64,000 nt of DNA from DUOX01 sp050944015 (lineage in GTDB: Bacteria; Bacillota; Clostridia; Oscillospirales; Oscillospiraceae). The DNA is taken from the NCBI GenBank assembly GCA_050944015.1, contig JBMNQG010000006.1:1-64000 (forward strand). Reading direction: 5' to 3'. The position numbers and the translations under genes were made by a program. Of this stretch, positions 41,969 through 50,953 are shown in pieces. The notes beneath the pieces are model-generated. The model worked only from the letters and a program-made list of their open reading frames with translations. It made no database searches and was not told the DNA's origin. Within the stretch, counting starts at the first letter, position 1; every line of letters starts with the position of its first letter.

Positions 41969-42757
41969 TCAGTCTATGAGATTTTTGGCCTGGACGTAGT
42001 TGAACACGGGGCCTTCCTGGCAAACGTATACGCCGCCGATTTTACAGTGCCCGCATTTTCCCACGGAGCAGGACATTTTCCTCTCCAGGGAAACCCATAT
42101 GCGGGATTCGTCCACGCCGTTTATCAAACATTCCTTTGCTGAAAAGTTTATCATTGCGGGAGGGCCCACAATAACCACATTATAATCGGAAAATGTGGAA
42201 AACGGAACATCTTTTATGTATTCCGTAACAAAGCCCTTTTTAAAACCTTCGGCTTCCATGTTGTCAAGGCAGTAGATCGTCCTGAATTTTTCCTTGAACT
42301 TCTCCAGGTCTTCACGAAACAGCACACAATCCGGGTTCCTGAAGCCCGTAATAAGGGTCAGGGAATTTACCTCCTGGGGATTTGCGTAAAAATGCTGGAG
42401 CATGCTGCGGACAGCCGCCAGGCCGGTGCCGCCCGCAATTACCACAAGGTCTTTGCCCTTGAAATCGTTTACGGGGAAGGAGTTGCCGTAAGGCCCTCTC
42501 ATGAAGATGGTGTCCCCGGCGTCCAGCCCGAAGATGCCCCCGGTGAGCCTGCCTACTTTTCGGATGGTAAATTCCAGATAGCCCTCTCCCCTGGAGCTGA
42601 CGGAGATGGGGGCCTCGCCTATCTTGGGGATTGACAATACATAGAACTGGCCGTGCTCCACCTTGGCGTCGCATTCCACCCGGAAGGTGTACTCAGCGTT
42701 GGTCTCGTAGACGACTTTGAGAATCTTATGTGGCGTGGGCATCAGTACGTTTTTCAC
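41969..42757 (-). CDS. AsrB-like FAD/NAD(P)H ferredoxin-reductase subunit
   Basis: 262-residue ferredoxin-reductase-type flavoprotein like AsrB of anaerobic sulfite reductase and HydG. FAD-binding barrel, then a NAD(P)H domain with VVIAGGTGLAAVRSML and the C-terminal [2Fe-2S] cluster loop KMSCSVGKCGHCKIGG…C. It should oxidise NAD(P)H and feed the AsrA-like protein. Start GTG 42757 overlaps the upstream stop by 4 bases (GTGA). Confidence 0.9.
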   Translation of the reverse strand: MKNVLMPTPHKILKVVYETNAEYTFRVECDAKVEHGQFYVLSIPKIGEAPISVSSRGEGYLEFTIRKVGRLTGGIFGLDAGDTIFMRGPYGNSFPVNDFKGKDLVVIAGGTGLAAVRSMLQHFYANPQEVNSLTLITGFRNPDCVLFREDLEKFKEKFRTIYCLDNMEAEGFKKGFVTEYIKDVPFSTFSDYNVVIVGPPAMINFSAKECLINGVDESRIWVSLERKMSCSVGKCGHCKIGGVYVCQEGPVFNYVQAKNLID

Positions 42758-43689
42758 AGGACCGCCCCTCCTTCCGCTTTAAGCTGTTCCACCTTTTCAG
42801 CAAGAGTGTTGACAATATCGGAGAATACTATGTCCTTGGGACAGCGCTCACCGCAGCGGCCGCAGCCGACGCACATATGGGTCTCCCCGAAGCGCTGGTA
42901 GAAGTCGTAAACCTTGTGCATGACCTTGAAACGCATCCTGTCGCCGGCTCTCTTGCGGACGTTGTGGCCGCCCGCCATGGCGCTGAAATCCTCCCGCATG
43001 CAGGAGCCCCAAACCCTCCTGCGCTCGCCGTCCAGGCTGGTTTCATTATAAATTACGTCAATGGTATCAAAACAGGAGCAGGTGGGGCACACGGCGGTGC
43101 AGCCGCCGCAGCCGGCGCAATTCTCGTCGAAGCTGCGCCAGTATTCCAGCTCGAAAACATCCCTAACAAGGCTCTCGTCAATAGCCGGGATGGTCACAGT
43201 CTTTTTGTTTTCATTGACGAATACGGGCTGGGACTCAGTGTCGATTTTGCCGTCCCGAAAGATGCCTATGAAATTGCTGGTTTTGTTCGTGCCCATGGAC
43301 ACGCAGAAGCAGCTGTCGAAGCTTTCGGCGCACTCAATCAGCACAAAGCTGACTTTGTCCCTGAGCCGCTTGTAGTAGAAATCCTCGATACCGCCGTTTT
43401 TGAGGTAAATGGTATCCAGCCTCTCAATGGCGTTGATGTCGCATGCCCGGGCGAAAATCAGGAAATCCCTGTCGTCCTCGATTTCGCTCTCATCGCAGTG
43501 GCTGTTTTTGAAGTAGAAGAGGGTTTGCACTATGGGAAGGTAGACTTCTTTAGGTGAAAAATGGGACTTCTCGTCCGTCACTATTTCCGAGAGAGAATCT
43601 ATTTCCCCGTAGCGTATGCTTCCGTTGGGGAAACTTTTGGGAGCATATAATCTGTACTTCTCCTTGAGCCTTAAAATCATGTCTTCCAC
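42754..43689 (-). CDS. AsrA-like iron-sulfur subunit
   Basis: 311-residue protein of the AsrA/4Fe-4S dicluster family. After an N-terminal alpha/beta region (EIDSLSEIVTDEKSHF, RACDINAIERLD) come two cluster binding segments near residues 215-235 (ENCAGCGGCTAVCPTC) and 285-300 (HMCVGCGRCGERCPKD), with CMREDF between. Start is GTG 43689, where GGAGGAAGAGCC gives good spacing; it overlaps the upstream gene by 13 bases. It would relay electrons between the AsrB-like flavoprotein and the ferredoxin-type subunit. No AsrC (siroheme) gene is present, so this is not sulfite reductase. Confidence 0.88.
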   Translation of the reverse strand: MEDMILRLKEKYRLYAPKSFPNGSIRYGEIDSLSEIVTDEKSHFSPKEVYLPIVQTLFYFKNSHCDESEIEDDRDFLIFARACDINAIERLDTIYLKNGGIEDFYYKRLRDKVSFVLIECAESFDSCFCVSMGTNKTSNFIGIFRDGKIDTESQPVFVNENKKTVTIPAIDESLVRDVFELEYWRSFDENCAGCGGCTAVCPTCSCFDTIDVIYNETSLDGERRRVWGSCMREDFSAMAGGHNVRKRAGDRMRFKVMHKVYDFYQRFGETHMCVGCGRCGERCPKDIVFSDIVNTLAEKVEQLKAEGGAVL

Positions 43690-44270
43690 GGCTCTTCCTC
43701 CTTCCATTTGGCGCCCCGCAGTATGAACCTGCCGGAGGGCTTGTTTCCCTTGTCGGGAAGGGAATAGACGTTTTGACTGTTCTCCCGGATCATCTTTGAT
43801 ACTTCGCTTTCCGGGTCGTTTAAATCTCCGTAGCGGATTGCGTCTCCCGCGCAGTTTTTCACGCATGCGGGCTTTTCACCTCTTGCCCGAAGCTCGGAGC
43901 ATATGTCGCACTTGTCCATGACGTGCATTTCCTTATTGAAATTCAATGCGTCATAGGGGCAGTTCTGCTTGCAGGTGCCGCAGCCTACGCAGCGGGTGGT
44001 GTCAATTTTGATTACTCCGTCCTCCGGGTCCTTAAAGCAGGCTCCGGTGGGACAGAGACCTGCGCAGGGCGGGTTTTCGCACTGCTGGCACATTACGGGC
44101 AAAAAGTACATTTCCAGGTCCGGATAGCGTCCGCTTTCCATCCTGTACATTTTTGACCGTGAATCGCCCAGGGCAATGCCGTGCTCAAGTTTGCAGGCCA
44201 CGCGGCAGCCGCCCAGGCAGCCAATGCAGCGGTCAAGGTCAATTACTATGGCGTATTGCTTTTTGGGCAT
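43677..44270 (-). CDS. Four-cluster ferredoxin-type subunit of a molybdopterin oxidoreductase
   Basis: 197-residue NrfC/DmsB/PhsB-like electron-transfer subunit. Four Cys4 sets are visible: CIGCLGGCRVACKLEH, CQQCENPPCAGLCPTGAC, CVGCGTCKQNCP and CDICSELRARGEKPACVKNCAG. It links the molybdenum subunit to the electron donor. Start ATG 44270 shares its A with the stop TGA of the catalytic gene (TGATG); GGAGGTG precedes it. The frame further upstream to 44303 lies inside that gene. Confidence 0.93.
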   Translation of the reverse strand: MPKKQYAIVIDLDRCIGCLGGCRVACKLEHGIALGDSRSKMYRMESGRYPDLEMYFLPVMCQQCENPPCAGLCPTGACFKDPEDGVIKIDTTRCVGCGTCKQNCPYDALNFNKEMHVMDKCDICSELRARGEKPACVKNCAGDAIRYGDLNDPESEVSKMIRENSQNVYSLPDKGNKPSGRFILRGAKWKEEEPWKT

Positions 44271-46798
44271 CAGTGCACCTCCTTTTCCGGAAGGGGAAGC
44301 CACCGCTTGAACTCCTCCGGCTTCTGCCAGATTCCTTCAGGGGGGCCGTCGGCCTTGTATACTTTTACTTGGAATCCTCTGAGCGTGTAGGTGCCCACTA
44401 CGTCGTTATAGGGCGCGCTAACGCTGGTGAGGACGTTTACGTTCATCTCTTTCCAACCGTGGGTTTCCGTGTTCAGCGTCTCCGGCGTCCAGAAGCGCTC
44501 CATGTGGACCACGCCGGGCATAATGCCTTCGGTTACTTTTGCCTTGGCCAGGGTTTTGCCCCGGGGGGACTCTATCCACACCCAGTCGCCGTCGCTGATA
44601 CCGTACTTTTCGGCGTCCATGGTGTGAATTGTAAGCTCCGGCACGGGATAGATTTCCCGCAGGGCGGGGATGTTGCGGCCCGTTGAGTGGTGGTAGAAGG
44701 GGACGCGCCCGCCTGTGTAAACCAGGGGGTATTCCTTGGCCAGCTCACTGTTGGGGCTCTCATAAGGCTCTATGAAATAAGGCAGGGGCTCATAGTCCTT
44801 GGAGGCCGGAGGCAGTTCGATGGGGCTGAAGGGTTTTCCCGTCCGGGAGAGGGTAATCATGCTTTCCAGATAGACCTCCAGCTTTTTGGAGGGGGTGTTA
44901 AATCCCCTGGGTTTTCCGTTTTCGTCCGGCTCAAGGTATACATAGTAGCTGTGCCACTCGTCCTTGGACATGTATTCAAAGGGAGCCTTAGCCTTGAACT
45001 CCTCCCATGTCAGTCCAACTTCTTTGGTGAAGTGGTTGAAAAATTCGTCCATGCTGTCCCAGTAGGCCAGGTCCTCGCCCATGAATTCGGGGTCAAAGGC
45101 CTTCTGGCAGCCCTCGTGGCCCAGCTCGGCGCATCGTTTGGCCAGCTTGGACCAGAACAGGGTCTCGTCCATGGTCTCCCAAAGATGTACCACCGCCTGC
45201 CTTGCCACAAGGGTATTGCATGTTTCGACAATCATATCGGTTTCGAGCCATTCCGCTGCGGGCAGGAGGATGTCAGCATAGGCTGAAAAAGAGGTCTGGC
45301 AGACGTGCATGTGCACGATAAAGTCAAGCTTTTCAATGGCCTTTGCCCACTTTTGGCTTTCCGCCACAACGCCCAGCTTGTTGCCGGAGCGGTCAATCCA
45401 AACACGGGGCTGGTAGGGCTTGCCCGTCAGGATGGCGTCCAGAATGCTGGGGGGATGGCCGGCGTACCATATGTGAAGGCCCTTGTGCTCAATGCCGCCC
45501 AGACGCTTTTTAAGCTGCTCGGGGGGCAGCATTTTTTCTGCCACAGGCACCGGATAGTTGGGCACCTTCAAAACGCCGCTTGTCCTGAACCTCTGCAGGA
45601 GCGCGCCGGGCCGCTCCACGTTGCCCATGAGTATGTCCAAGGTTGCCGCCGCCATTGCAGCCTGGACAGAGTTGGCGGTCTGGTCGGTTGCCACGCCAAT
45701 GGCCAGGCCGGAGGGGGTGTCGACAAAAAGCCTTATTGCCTGCTCGATTTTCTTTTCATCCAGCCAGCAGATTTCCGCAGCCTTTTGGAGAGTGAAGGGC
45801 TCCGCCCGCTCCCAAAGGAGCTGGAAGCCAGTCTTATACACTTTGCCTTCAATGGTGAAGGTGCCGAACATGGCGGGGGAAAGGCTGTCGTCCCAGGGAT
45901 AGGGCATGGTTTTAGGGGAATTGGTGTTAGTGTCCCAAACCACAAAGTCCTCGCCGTCCCGCAGGAGCATTTTCGTTTCCGTATCCACCAGGAAGGGCAG
46001 GTTAGTCCACTTGAGCACAAACTCCTGGTCGTAAAGCCTGTGTTCGATTATATAGCGAATCCATGTCAGCATCAGGGCCACGTCGGTGCCCGGCCGGATG
46101 GGCAGCCATACGGTGGCCTTTGCCGCGTCCGGGGTGAACCTGGGGTCGATAACAACGGTCTTAACTCCCTTTGCCCGCAGGTCCACCACAGCCCCGCCGC
46201 CACTGGAGGAGCAGGAATATGAGGGGGCCGTTCCCCACAGAACCAGGGTCTTGATGGGGGTGTCCTCCGGGAAATATAGCTCAAGAGCGTTTGAGTCGGC
46301 AATGCTGGGGTCCGTTCCGCCGTACATCATGGTGTAGGCCAGGACCCGGGGAAGATAGCACTGGGCGCAGCCGGGCTCAAACCAGTTGGGTGTGCCGAAA
46401 ATGTTGCAGAAGCGGGCGATACTCCAGATTTCCGGGTTACCGCCGCCGCCGGTGGAGCAGAAAACCGCCTCCGCGCCGTATTTTTCGCGGGTTTCCATCA
46501 GCTTTCTTGCGATGATATCCAATGCCTCGTCCCAGGAAATGCGCTCCCACTGTCCGCTTCCGCGGGGTCCTATGCGCTTCATGGGATACTTGATGCGGTT
46601 GGGGTTGTAAAGGGCTTGAATTCCGGCAAGCCCCTTGGCGCACATGCGGCCCTTGCTCATGGGGTCCTCCGGGTTGCCCTCTAGCTTTACAACCCTGCCT
46701 TCCCGGACATGGGCGATTACTCCGCAGTTTGCTATGCATGCCCGGCACGCGGTTTTAACATACCGGGTCTCCTTATCGGATGTCTTGTTGCTGGGCAA
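44270..46798 (-). CDS. Molybdopterin oxidoreductase catalytic subunit (DMSO reductase family, soluble)
   Basis: 842-residue bis-MGD enzyme of the DMSO reductase superfamily. An N-terminal [4Fe-4S] motif (C-x2-C-x3-C…C within ACRACIANC and GRMCAKG) is present. The Mo ligand should be a Cys in EPGCAQCYLPR (about residue 150). Further domains follow with IDPRFTPDAAKATVWLPIRPGTD and a C-terminal barrel ending in NDVVGTYTLRGFQVKVYKAD. There is no twin-arginine signal and no membrane subunit, so the enzyme is cytosolic. Start TTG 46798 has AGAGGTGA upstream; the ATG at 46816 lacks one. Relatives include reductases, transhydroxylases and gut-bacterial catechol dehydroxylases, so an aromatic hydroxyl substrate is possible but unproven. 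Confidence 0.85.
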   Translation of the reverse strand: MPSNKTSDKETRYVKTACRACIANCGVIAHVREGRVVKLEGNPEDPMSKGRMCAKGLAGIQALYNPNRIKYPMKRIGPRGSGQWERISWDEALDIIARKLMETREKYGAEAVFCSTGGGGNPEIWSIARFCNIFGTPNWFEPGCAQCYLPRVLAYTMMYGGTDPSIADSNALELYFPEDTPIKTLVLWGTAPSYSCSSSGGGAVVDLRAKGVKTVVIDPRFTPDAAKATVWLPIRPGTDVALMLTWIRYIIEHRLYDQEFVLKWTNLPFLVDTETKMLLRDGEDFVVWDTNTNSPKTMPYPWDDSLSPAMFGTFTIEGKVYKTGFQLLWERAEPFTLQKAAEICWLDEKKIEQAIRLFVDTPSGLAIGVATDQTANSVQAAMAAATLDILMGNVERPGALLQRFRTSGVLKVPNYPVPVAEKMLPPEQLKKRLGGIEHKGLHIWYAGHPPSILDAILTGKPYQPRVWIDRSGNKLGVVAESQKWAKAIEKLDFIVHMHVCQTSFSAYADILLPAAEWLETDMIVETCNTLVARQAVVHLWETMDETLFWSKLAKRCAELGHEGCQKAFDPEFMGEDLAYWDSMDEFFNHFTKEVGLTWEEFKAKAPFEYMSKDEWHSYYVYLEPDENGKPRGFNTPSKKLEVYLESMITLSRTGKPFSPIELPPASKDYEPLPYFIEPYESPNSELAKEYPLVYTGGRVPFYHHSTGRNIPALREIYPVPELTIHTMDAEKYGISDGDWVWIESPRGKTLAKAKVTEGIMPGVVHMERFWTPETLNTETHGWKEMNVNVLTSVSAPYNDVVGTYTLRGFQVKVYKADGPPEGIWQKPEEFKRWLPLPEKEVH

Positions 46799-46939
46799 CC
46801 TTATCACCTCTCGCATATATTATTGACATTATTATAACGTAATCGCCGGGACTTTTGCAACCAGCTTTCAAAAGTCGGCAAAGCATATTTGTTATTATAG
46901 TTATGCCCAAGTTGAATAAATGGGCGAAAATATGGGGTT

Positions 46940-48685
46940 TCAAAACTTTTTCAGGATCTTATCCATGGGAATTTCATTCAATTTCCAGCGGCCGGTGACG
47001 GGATTTCGCTTCGCCGGGTCGTAGTCCGCCCAGCATACGGCCTTTGCCCCGTACAGCAGGGCCACTCCCCGGCGGACGCCTTTTTTGGGAGAGGTTTCGG
47101 GGGCTTGCGAAAGCCGTTTTACAGCCCTGGCCAGCAGCTCGTCGTCCCTGCGCAGGCAGGGGGGCAGTCCGCCCGTGGAGTTGGTGGCAAGCCTGTCCCG
47201 GACAAGATTATCCCTCAGCGTCTCCATGTCCACACCGGGCAGGGCGGCGCAGTATTCCTGAAAAAACGCCGTGTAATCGTCCAGGGAAATCCCCGAATCA
47301 AGACCCGCGTTGCGGGAAGCGGCTCCCAGGCCGGTGTAAAACTCAAAGGGGGCCTTGCCGCTCGCCTTCAGCACGTATTCCGCCGTCTGGCGGAACCTGC
47401 CGCTGTTGTACACCCGCTCCAGGGCGTTTTCCGTATGGTGCAGCAGCCGGAGATCTTCCGCGGAAATCCAGGGTGTGCAGCGCACCTCGTAGGGAGCCTT
47501 CTCGTCAAATTCGCAGGGGTAGTTTTGGGGCTGAGAGCGCATGGCGCTGCCGTGCAGAAGTTTCAAAAAGCCCAGCTGCAGCATGTGGGCGCCAAGGGCG
47601 TAGGCCTTGTTGAAGCTTTCGGCAAAAATTTCGAGGGTTTCGTAAGGCAGACCAGCAATAAGGTCTATATGGATATGCATGTTGCCCATATCCACCAGGC
47701 GCCTAATGTTTGACTGCAAGAGGGCAATGTTCGTTTTCCGGTTTACCGCCTCCAGGGCCTTTTCGCAGAAGGATTGTATGCCGATTTCCAGCTGCACCGC
47801 GCCCGGCGGCATTTGCTCAAGGAGGCCGAATGTTTCTTCCCTTAAAATATCCCCCGCAATTTCAAAATGGAAGCATACGCCCGCGGGGATGTCCTTGCCG
47901 TAATGCTCCAGAATAAACCTGAGAATCCTATTTGCGTGGGCTGCGTTGGCGTTAAAGGTGCGGTCCACAAATTTAATGGTTTTCACGCCGCTGTTTGCAA
48001 GGCGCAGAAGGCCGTCAAAAAGGCCGTTAAGTTCAAAAAAGCGGGGTTTGCCGCATCCCCCGGACAGGCAAAAGGCGCAGGAGTAGGGGCAGCCCCGGCT
48101 TGTCTCAAAATAGGCTATGCGCCCCCGTATCGCCTGGGCGTAACCCGCCGAAAGTGGGGAAGGCGTAATCCCGTCAAGCACGCAGGGACTGCTTTCATAG
48201 ATGGTGCCGTCCGGACTCCGTCCGCAGAGGCCGGCAACGGCATGCCGCGCTTCTTCGGGGATGGGATTGGGATTGCCGCAGCCGAAAAGGGTTCTTAAAA
48301 ACGCGGGGAAACTCTCCTCCCCCTCCCCGGCCAGGATATAATCAATCTCCTCATTGTTTTGCAGCACGTCCTTCGCGCAGTAGCTTACCTCCGGGCCGCC
48401 CAGCACGATAACAACATCGGGCAGCGCCCGTTTCAGCTCCCTGCACAGGTCCAGGGTGGCGTCTATGTTCCATATATAGCAGGAAAAGCCTGCAACCGCG
48501 GGCCTTGCGGCAACAATCTGCTCCAACACTTCCGCGGTTGGCTGGTTTATATGCGCCTCTATTATGCGTATGCGGCCGTACAGCTCTGGGGCGTAGGCCT
48601 TGACGCCCGCCGCCAGGCACCAGGGGGCGGGCGAAACGTGCACGTATTTGGTGTTAAGCGCGCAAAGCACCACTGTTTCTTCCAC
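46940..48685 (-). CDS. B12-binding radical SAM protein with DUF4080-type C-terminus
   Basis: 581 residues: B12-binding-like N-terminal domain (LGGPEVSYC near 96, GEGEESFPAFL near 120), a radical SAM TIM barrel with the cluster motif CPYSCAFC at about 200, and a C-terminal region of about 200 residues that matches the DUF4080 type seen with these enzymes in clostridia. Reactions in this clade are largely undefined; methyl transfer or related chemistry is plausible. Start GTG 48685 has GAGGA upstream. The gap 46799-46939 holds nothing else. Confidence 0.88.
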   Translation of the reverse strand: MEETVVLCALNTKYVHVSPAPWCLAAGVKAYAPELYGRIRIIEAHINQPTAEVLEQIVAARPAVAGFSCYIWNIDATLDLCRELKRALPDVVIVLGGPEVSYCAKDVLQNNEEIDYILAGEGEESFPAFLRTLFGCGNPNPIPEEARHAVAGLCGRSPDGTIYESSPCVLDGITPSPLSAGYAQAIRGRIAYFETSRGCPYSCAFCLSGGCGKPRFFELNGLFDGLLRLANSGVKTIKFVDRTFNANAAHANRILRFILEHYGKDIPAGVCFHFEIAGDILREETFGLLEQMPPGAVQLEIGIQSFCEKALEAVNRKTNIALLQSNIRRLVDMGNMHIHIDLIAGLPYETLEIFAESFNKAYALGAHMLQLGFLKLLHGSAMRSQPQNYPCEFDEKAPYEVRCTPWISAEDLRLLHHTENALERVYNSGRFRQTAEYVLKASGKAPFEFYTGLGAASRNAGLDSGISLDDYTAFFQEYCAALPGVDMETLRDNLVRDRLATNSTGGLPPCLRRDDELLARAVKRLSQAPETSPKKGVRRGVALLYGAKAVCWADYDPAKRNPVTGRWKLNEIPMDKILKKF

Positions 48686-48854
48686 AATTAATCCTCGCTT
48701 TGCAGTTTTTATGGTTTAAAACATTGTACCAGATTTCGCATTGATTTTAAAATACATATTTCCAAAAAGGGACGTATTGAAGGCTTGAACCACCTGTGAT
48801 ATAAATGGAAATAATAACCTGCAAATATATATCTTTTATAATTATAGGGTGTGA

Positions 48855-48989
48855 GCTTTACTCGCTATAGGGGTAAAACCTCAGTGCATGGTGCTCATAG
48901 GCGTCGCCAATGTTGATCCCGAGACGGACGCCGTCACAGGCGCGACGACGGGCGGCCGGAATGAAAACGTGTACCACGTTTATAAATAG
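48855..48989 (+). pseudogene. Remnant of an FMN_bind domain protein
   Basis: A short open stretch ending in TAG at 48987-48989 reads DAVTGATTGGRNENVYHVYK near its end, the flavinylation-type TGAT site of an FMN_bind domain. It opens at an in-frame TGA (48852-48854), with one ATG at 48888 and no ribosome site. It looks like the 3' end of a lost flavoprotein gene. The rest of the gap 48690-49004 holds nothing I can call. Confidence 0.4.
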
Positions 48990-49004
48990 CGATAAAATCA
49001 ATTC

Positions 49005-49041
49005 AAAAAACAAGGTGCGCTTTTAGCGCACCTTGTTTTTT
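49005..49041 (-). terminator. Terminator of the liv-type operon
   Basis: AAAAAACAAGGTGCGC (49005-49020) pairs with GCGCACCTTGTTTTTT (49026-49041); T-rich on both strands, placed right after the livM stop. Confidence 0.9.
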
Positions 49042-49048
49042 AACGGGC

Positions 49049-50074
49049 CTATTCCTTGGAGAAGCGTTTTTGAGACAGAATCTCGAAGTGAAGCTTCTTT
49101 TGCAGGGTACCCAGTATGCCGTCGGGAAGGAACAGAATGACGAGTATGGCGATAATGCCAAGGACTATGTTTGTCCAGCCGCCGGGGAGTTTGGCCAGCT
49201 GCTCCTCGAAAATGACGTACAAAATGGAGCCAAGCACGGGACCTCCCATGGTGCCTATGCCGCCGATTATGACAATAAAGACTATGGATACGGTCCAGCT
49301 GATGCCGAAGCCGCCGGCGGGGTAAATTGAGCCCTTGTTCAGGTAGAAGATTCCGCCCGCCAGCGCGGTGAAGATGGCGCAGATAACAAAGCAGAGCAGC
49401 TTGGATTTAAAGATGTCCACGCCTACGCTGGAAGCGGCGTCCGGGTCGTCGCGCATGGCGGTGAGGCCAAGACCGACTTTGGACTTCAGCAGGAAGTATA
49501 TGACGACCAGCGCAATGATGCACAGGGTCAGGGCTATTACATAAATGGTGTTAGTGCTGGGATATGGGCGGGCGGCCACAGTCATGCCGGCGCCTTGCTT
49601 GACGAATTTCCAGCTTGTAAAGAAGGTGCGCAGCGCCTCGGCGATAACCCAGGTGGCGACTGCAAAATACATGCCCCGCATCCTGAACAGGATTATGGCC
49701 AGAATCAGCGAAACTATGGCGCTGATTACGGCGCCCGCCAGGAAACCTACCCAGTATGACATGGCATAGGTGGCGGTCATGACGGTTAAAGAGTAGCCGG
49801 CAAGGCCTATGAAGGTTTGCTGGCCAAGACTGGTCATGCCGGTATAGCCGCTCATCAGATTCCACATGGAGCCCAGGGTGCAGTACAGGAATATCTTCAG
49901 CAGGTAGCGCTGGGTGTTGCTGTTAAAGACGCCCGTAATGCCGAATACGTACAGGGCCACCACGATGACGATGCATGCTATTAGCATGGGTATGCCGTCC
50001 AGAACCCGGATCTGCCTGCTGTCAGAGGATACGGCTTTCGTATTTTTGCGACCGAAAATGTCTATTTTTTTCAT
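49049..50074 (-). CDS. livM: Branched-chain amino-acid-type ABC permease LivM
   Basis: 341-residue permease with about ten membrane segments, family LivM/BPD_transp_2 (YLLKIFLYCTLGSMWNLMSGYTGM core, ALAGGIFYLNKG, and GIGTMGGPVLGSILY near the C-terminus). Start ATG 50074 is spaced from GGGGGA; an ATG at 50083 is too close. Forms the channel with LivH. Substrate of this importer is unknown. Confidence 0.93.
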   Translation of the reverse strand: MKKIDIFGRKNTKAVSSDSRQIRVLDGIPMLIACIVIVVALYVFGITGVFNSNTQRYLLKIFLYCTLGSMWNLMSGYTGMTSLGQQTFIGLAGYSLTVMTATYAMSYWVGFLAGAVISAIVSLILAIILFRMRGMYFAVATWVIAEALRTFFTSWKFVKQGAGMTVAARPYPSTNTIYVIALTLCIIALVVIYFLLKSKVGLGLTAMRDDPDAASSVGVDIFKSKLLCFVICAIFTALAGGIFYLNKGSIYPAGGFGISWTVSIVFIVIIGGIGTMGGPVLGSILYVIFEEQLAKLPGGWTNIVLGIIAILVILFLPDGILGTLQKKLHFEILSQKRFSKE

Positions 50075-50089
50075 CTTGTTCATTCCCCC

Positions 50090-50938
50090 TTATTTCGAGA
50101 ACAGGCCCTGGGGACGGACCGCCAGCATAAGGATTAGAAGTATATAGCTGATAAGCATTCCGTAATTGGCGCCGCCTATGACCTGAGCCAGACCGAAAAT
50201 GAGGCCGGCCACCAGCGTGCCGGGGATGCTTCCCATGCCGCCTATGACCACGACGCCAAAGGCAATCAGCAGGTAATCGCCGCCGGAGCTGGGGTAAAAG
50301 GTCCAGCGCATGCCAACGCCAAGACCCGCCACGGCAGCGGTGGCCATTGCAATACCCATGGCGATGCCGTAAGTACGCCTTACGCTTACACCCATCAGGG
50401 AGGCGGCGGACGTGTCGTCGGATGTGGCCCGAATGGCGCGTCCCATATAGGTATGGCGCAGGAACAAGGTCAGAATCAGTATGGTGGCCAGGCTTATTGC
50501 AAACACCACGAGATCCAGCACTGCTATATGAAGGCCGGCAGGCAGCCGGATGGTGGCAGTGCTGTAGGGCACGTTGGCGTGACGGGCGTCAGCAGTAAAC
50601 AGCAGCAGCAGGGCGTCTTTCAGAATTATGGAAAGACCGAAAGTGACCAGCAGCGCAGGCTCCGAGCCCTGGAGCATAACCCGGTTAATAAGTACAGTCT
50701 GAATCAAAACGCCCGCGATGAACATCATGGGGACGGTGATAACCAGGGTCAGGATGGGGTCGACGCCCAAAGCCTGGGCCAGCAGCGTTGAGCCGTAGGC
50801 GCCTATGATGATAAATTCACCGTGAGCCAGGTTGGTAAGCTTGACTATGCCGAAAATCATTGTCATGCCTACCCCAAGGAGGGCGTACACACTGCCCAGC
50901 AGTATTCCGTTTATCAGCATCTGGATAACAGTAGTCAT
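50090..50938 (-). CDS. livH: Branched-chain amino-acid-type ABC permease LivH
   Basis: 282-residue permease with eight or so membrane segments and the LivH motif GGMGSIPGTLVAGLIFG near the end, plus ATSDDTSAASLMGV before it. It starts 15 bases after livF and precedes livM by 15 bases. AGGAGG sits upstream of the ATG. Confidence 0.93.
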   Translation of the reverse strand: MTTVIQMLINGILLGSVYALLGVGMTMIFGIVKLTNLAHGEFIIIGAYGSTLLAQALGVDPILTLVITVPMMFIAGVLIQTVLINRVMLQGSEPALLVTFGLSIILKDALLLLFTADARHANVPYSTATIRLPAGLHIAVLDLVVFAISLATILILTLFLRHTYMGRAIRATSDDTSAASLMGVSVRRTYGIAMGIAMATAAVAGLGVGMRWTFYPSSGGDYLLIAFGVVVIGGMGSIPGTLVAGLIFGLAQVIGGANYGMLISYILLILMLAVRPQGLFSK

Positions 50939-50953
50939 GTGTCCATTCCCTCC

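Noticed and set aside
41969..43689. Sulfite reductase AsrABC
   Set aside because: Only A- and B-like proteins are present; no AsrC-like siroheme protein is encoded, and the operon continues into a molybdopterin enzyme.
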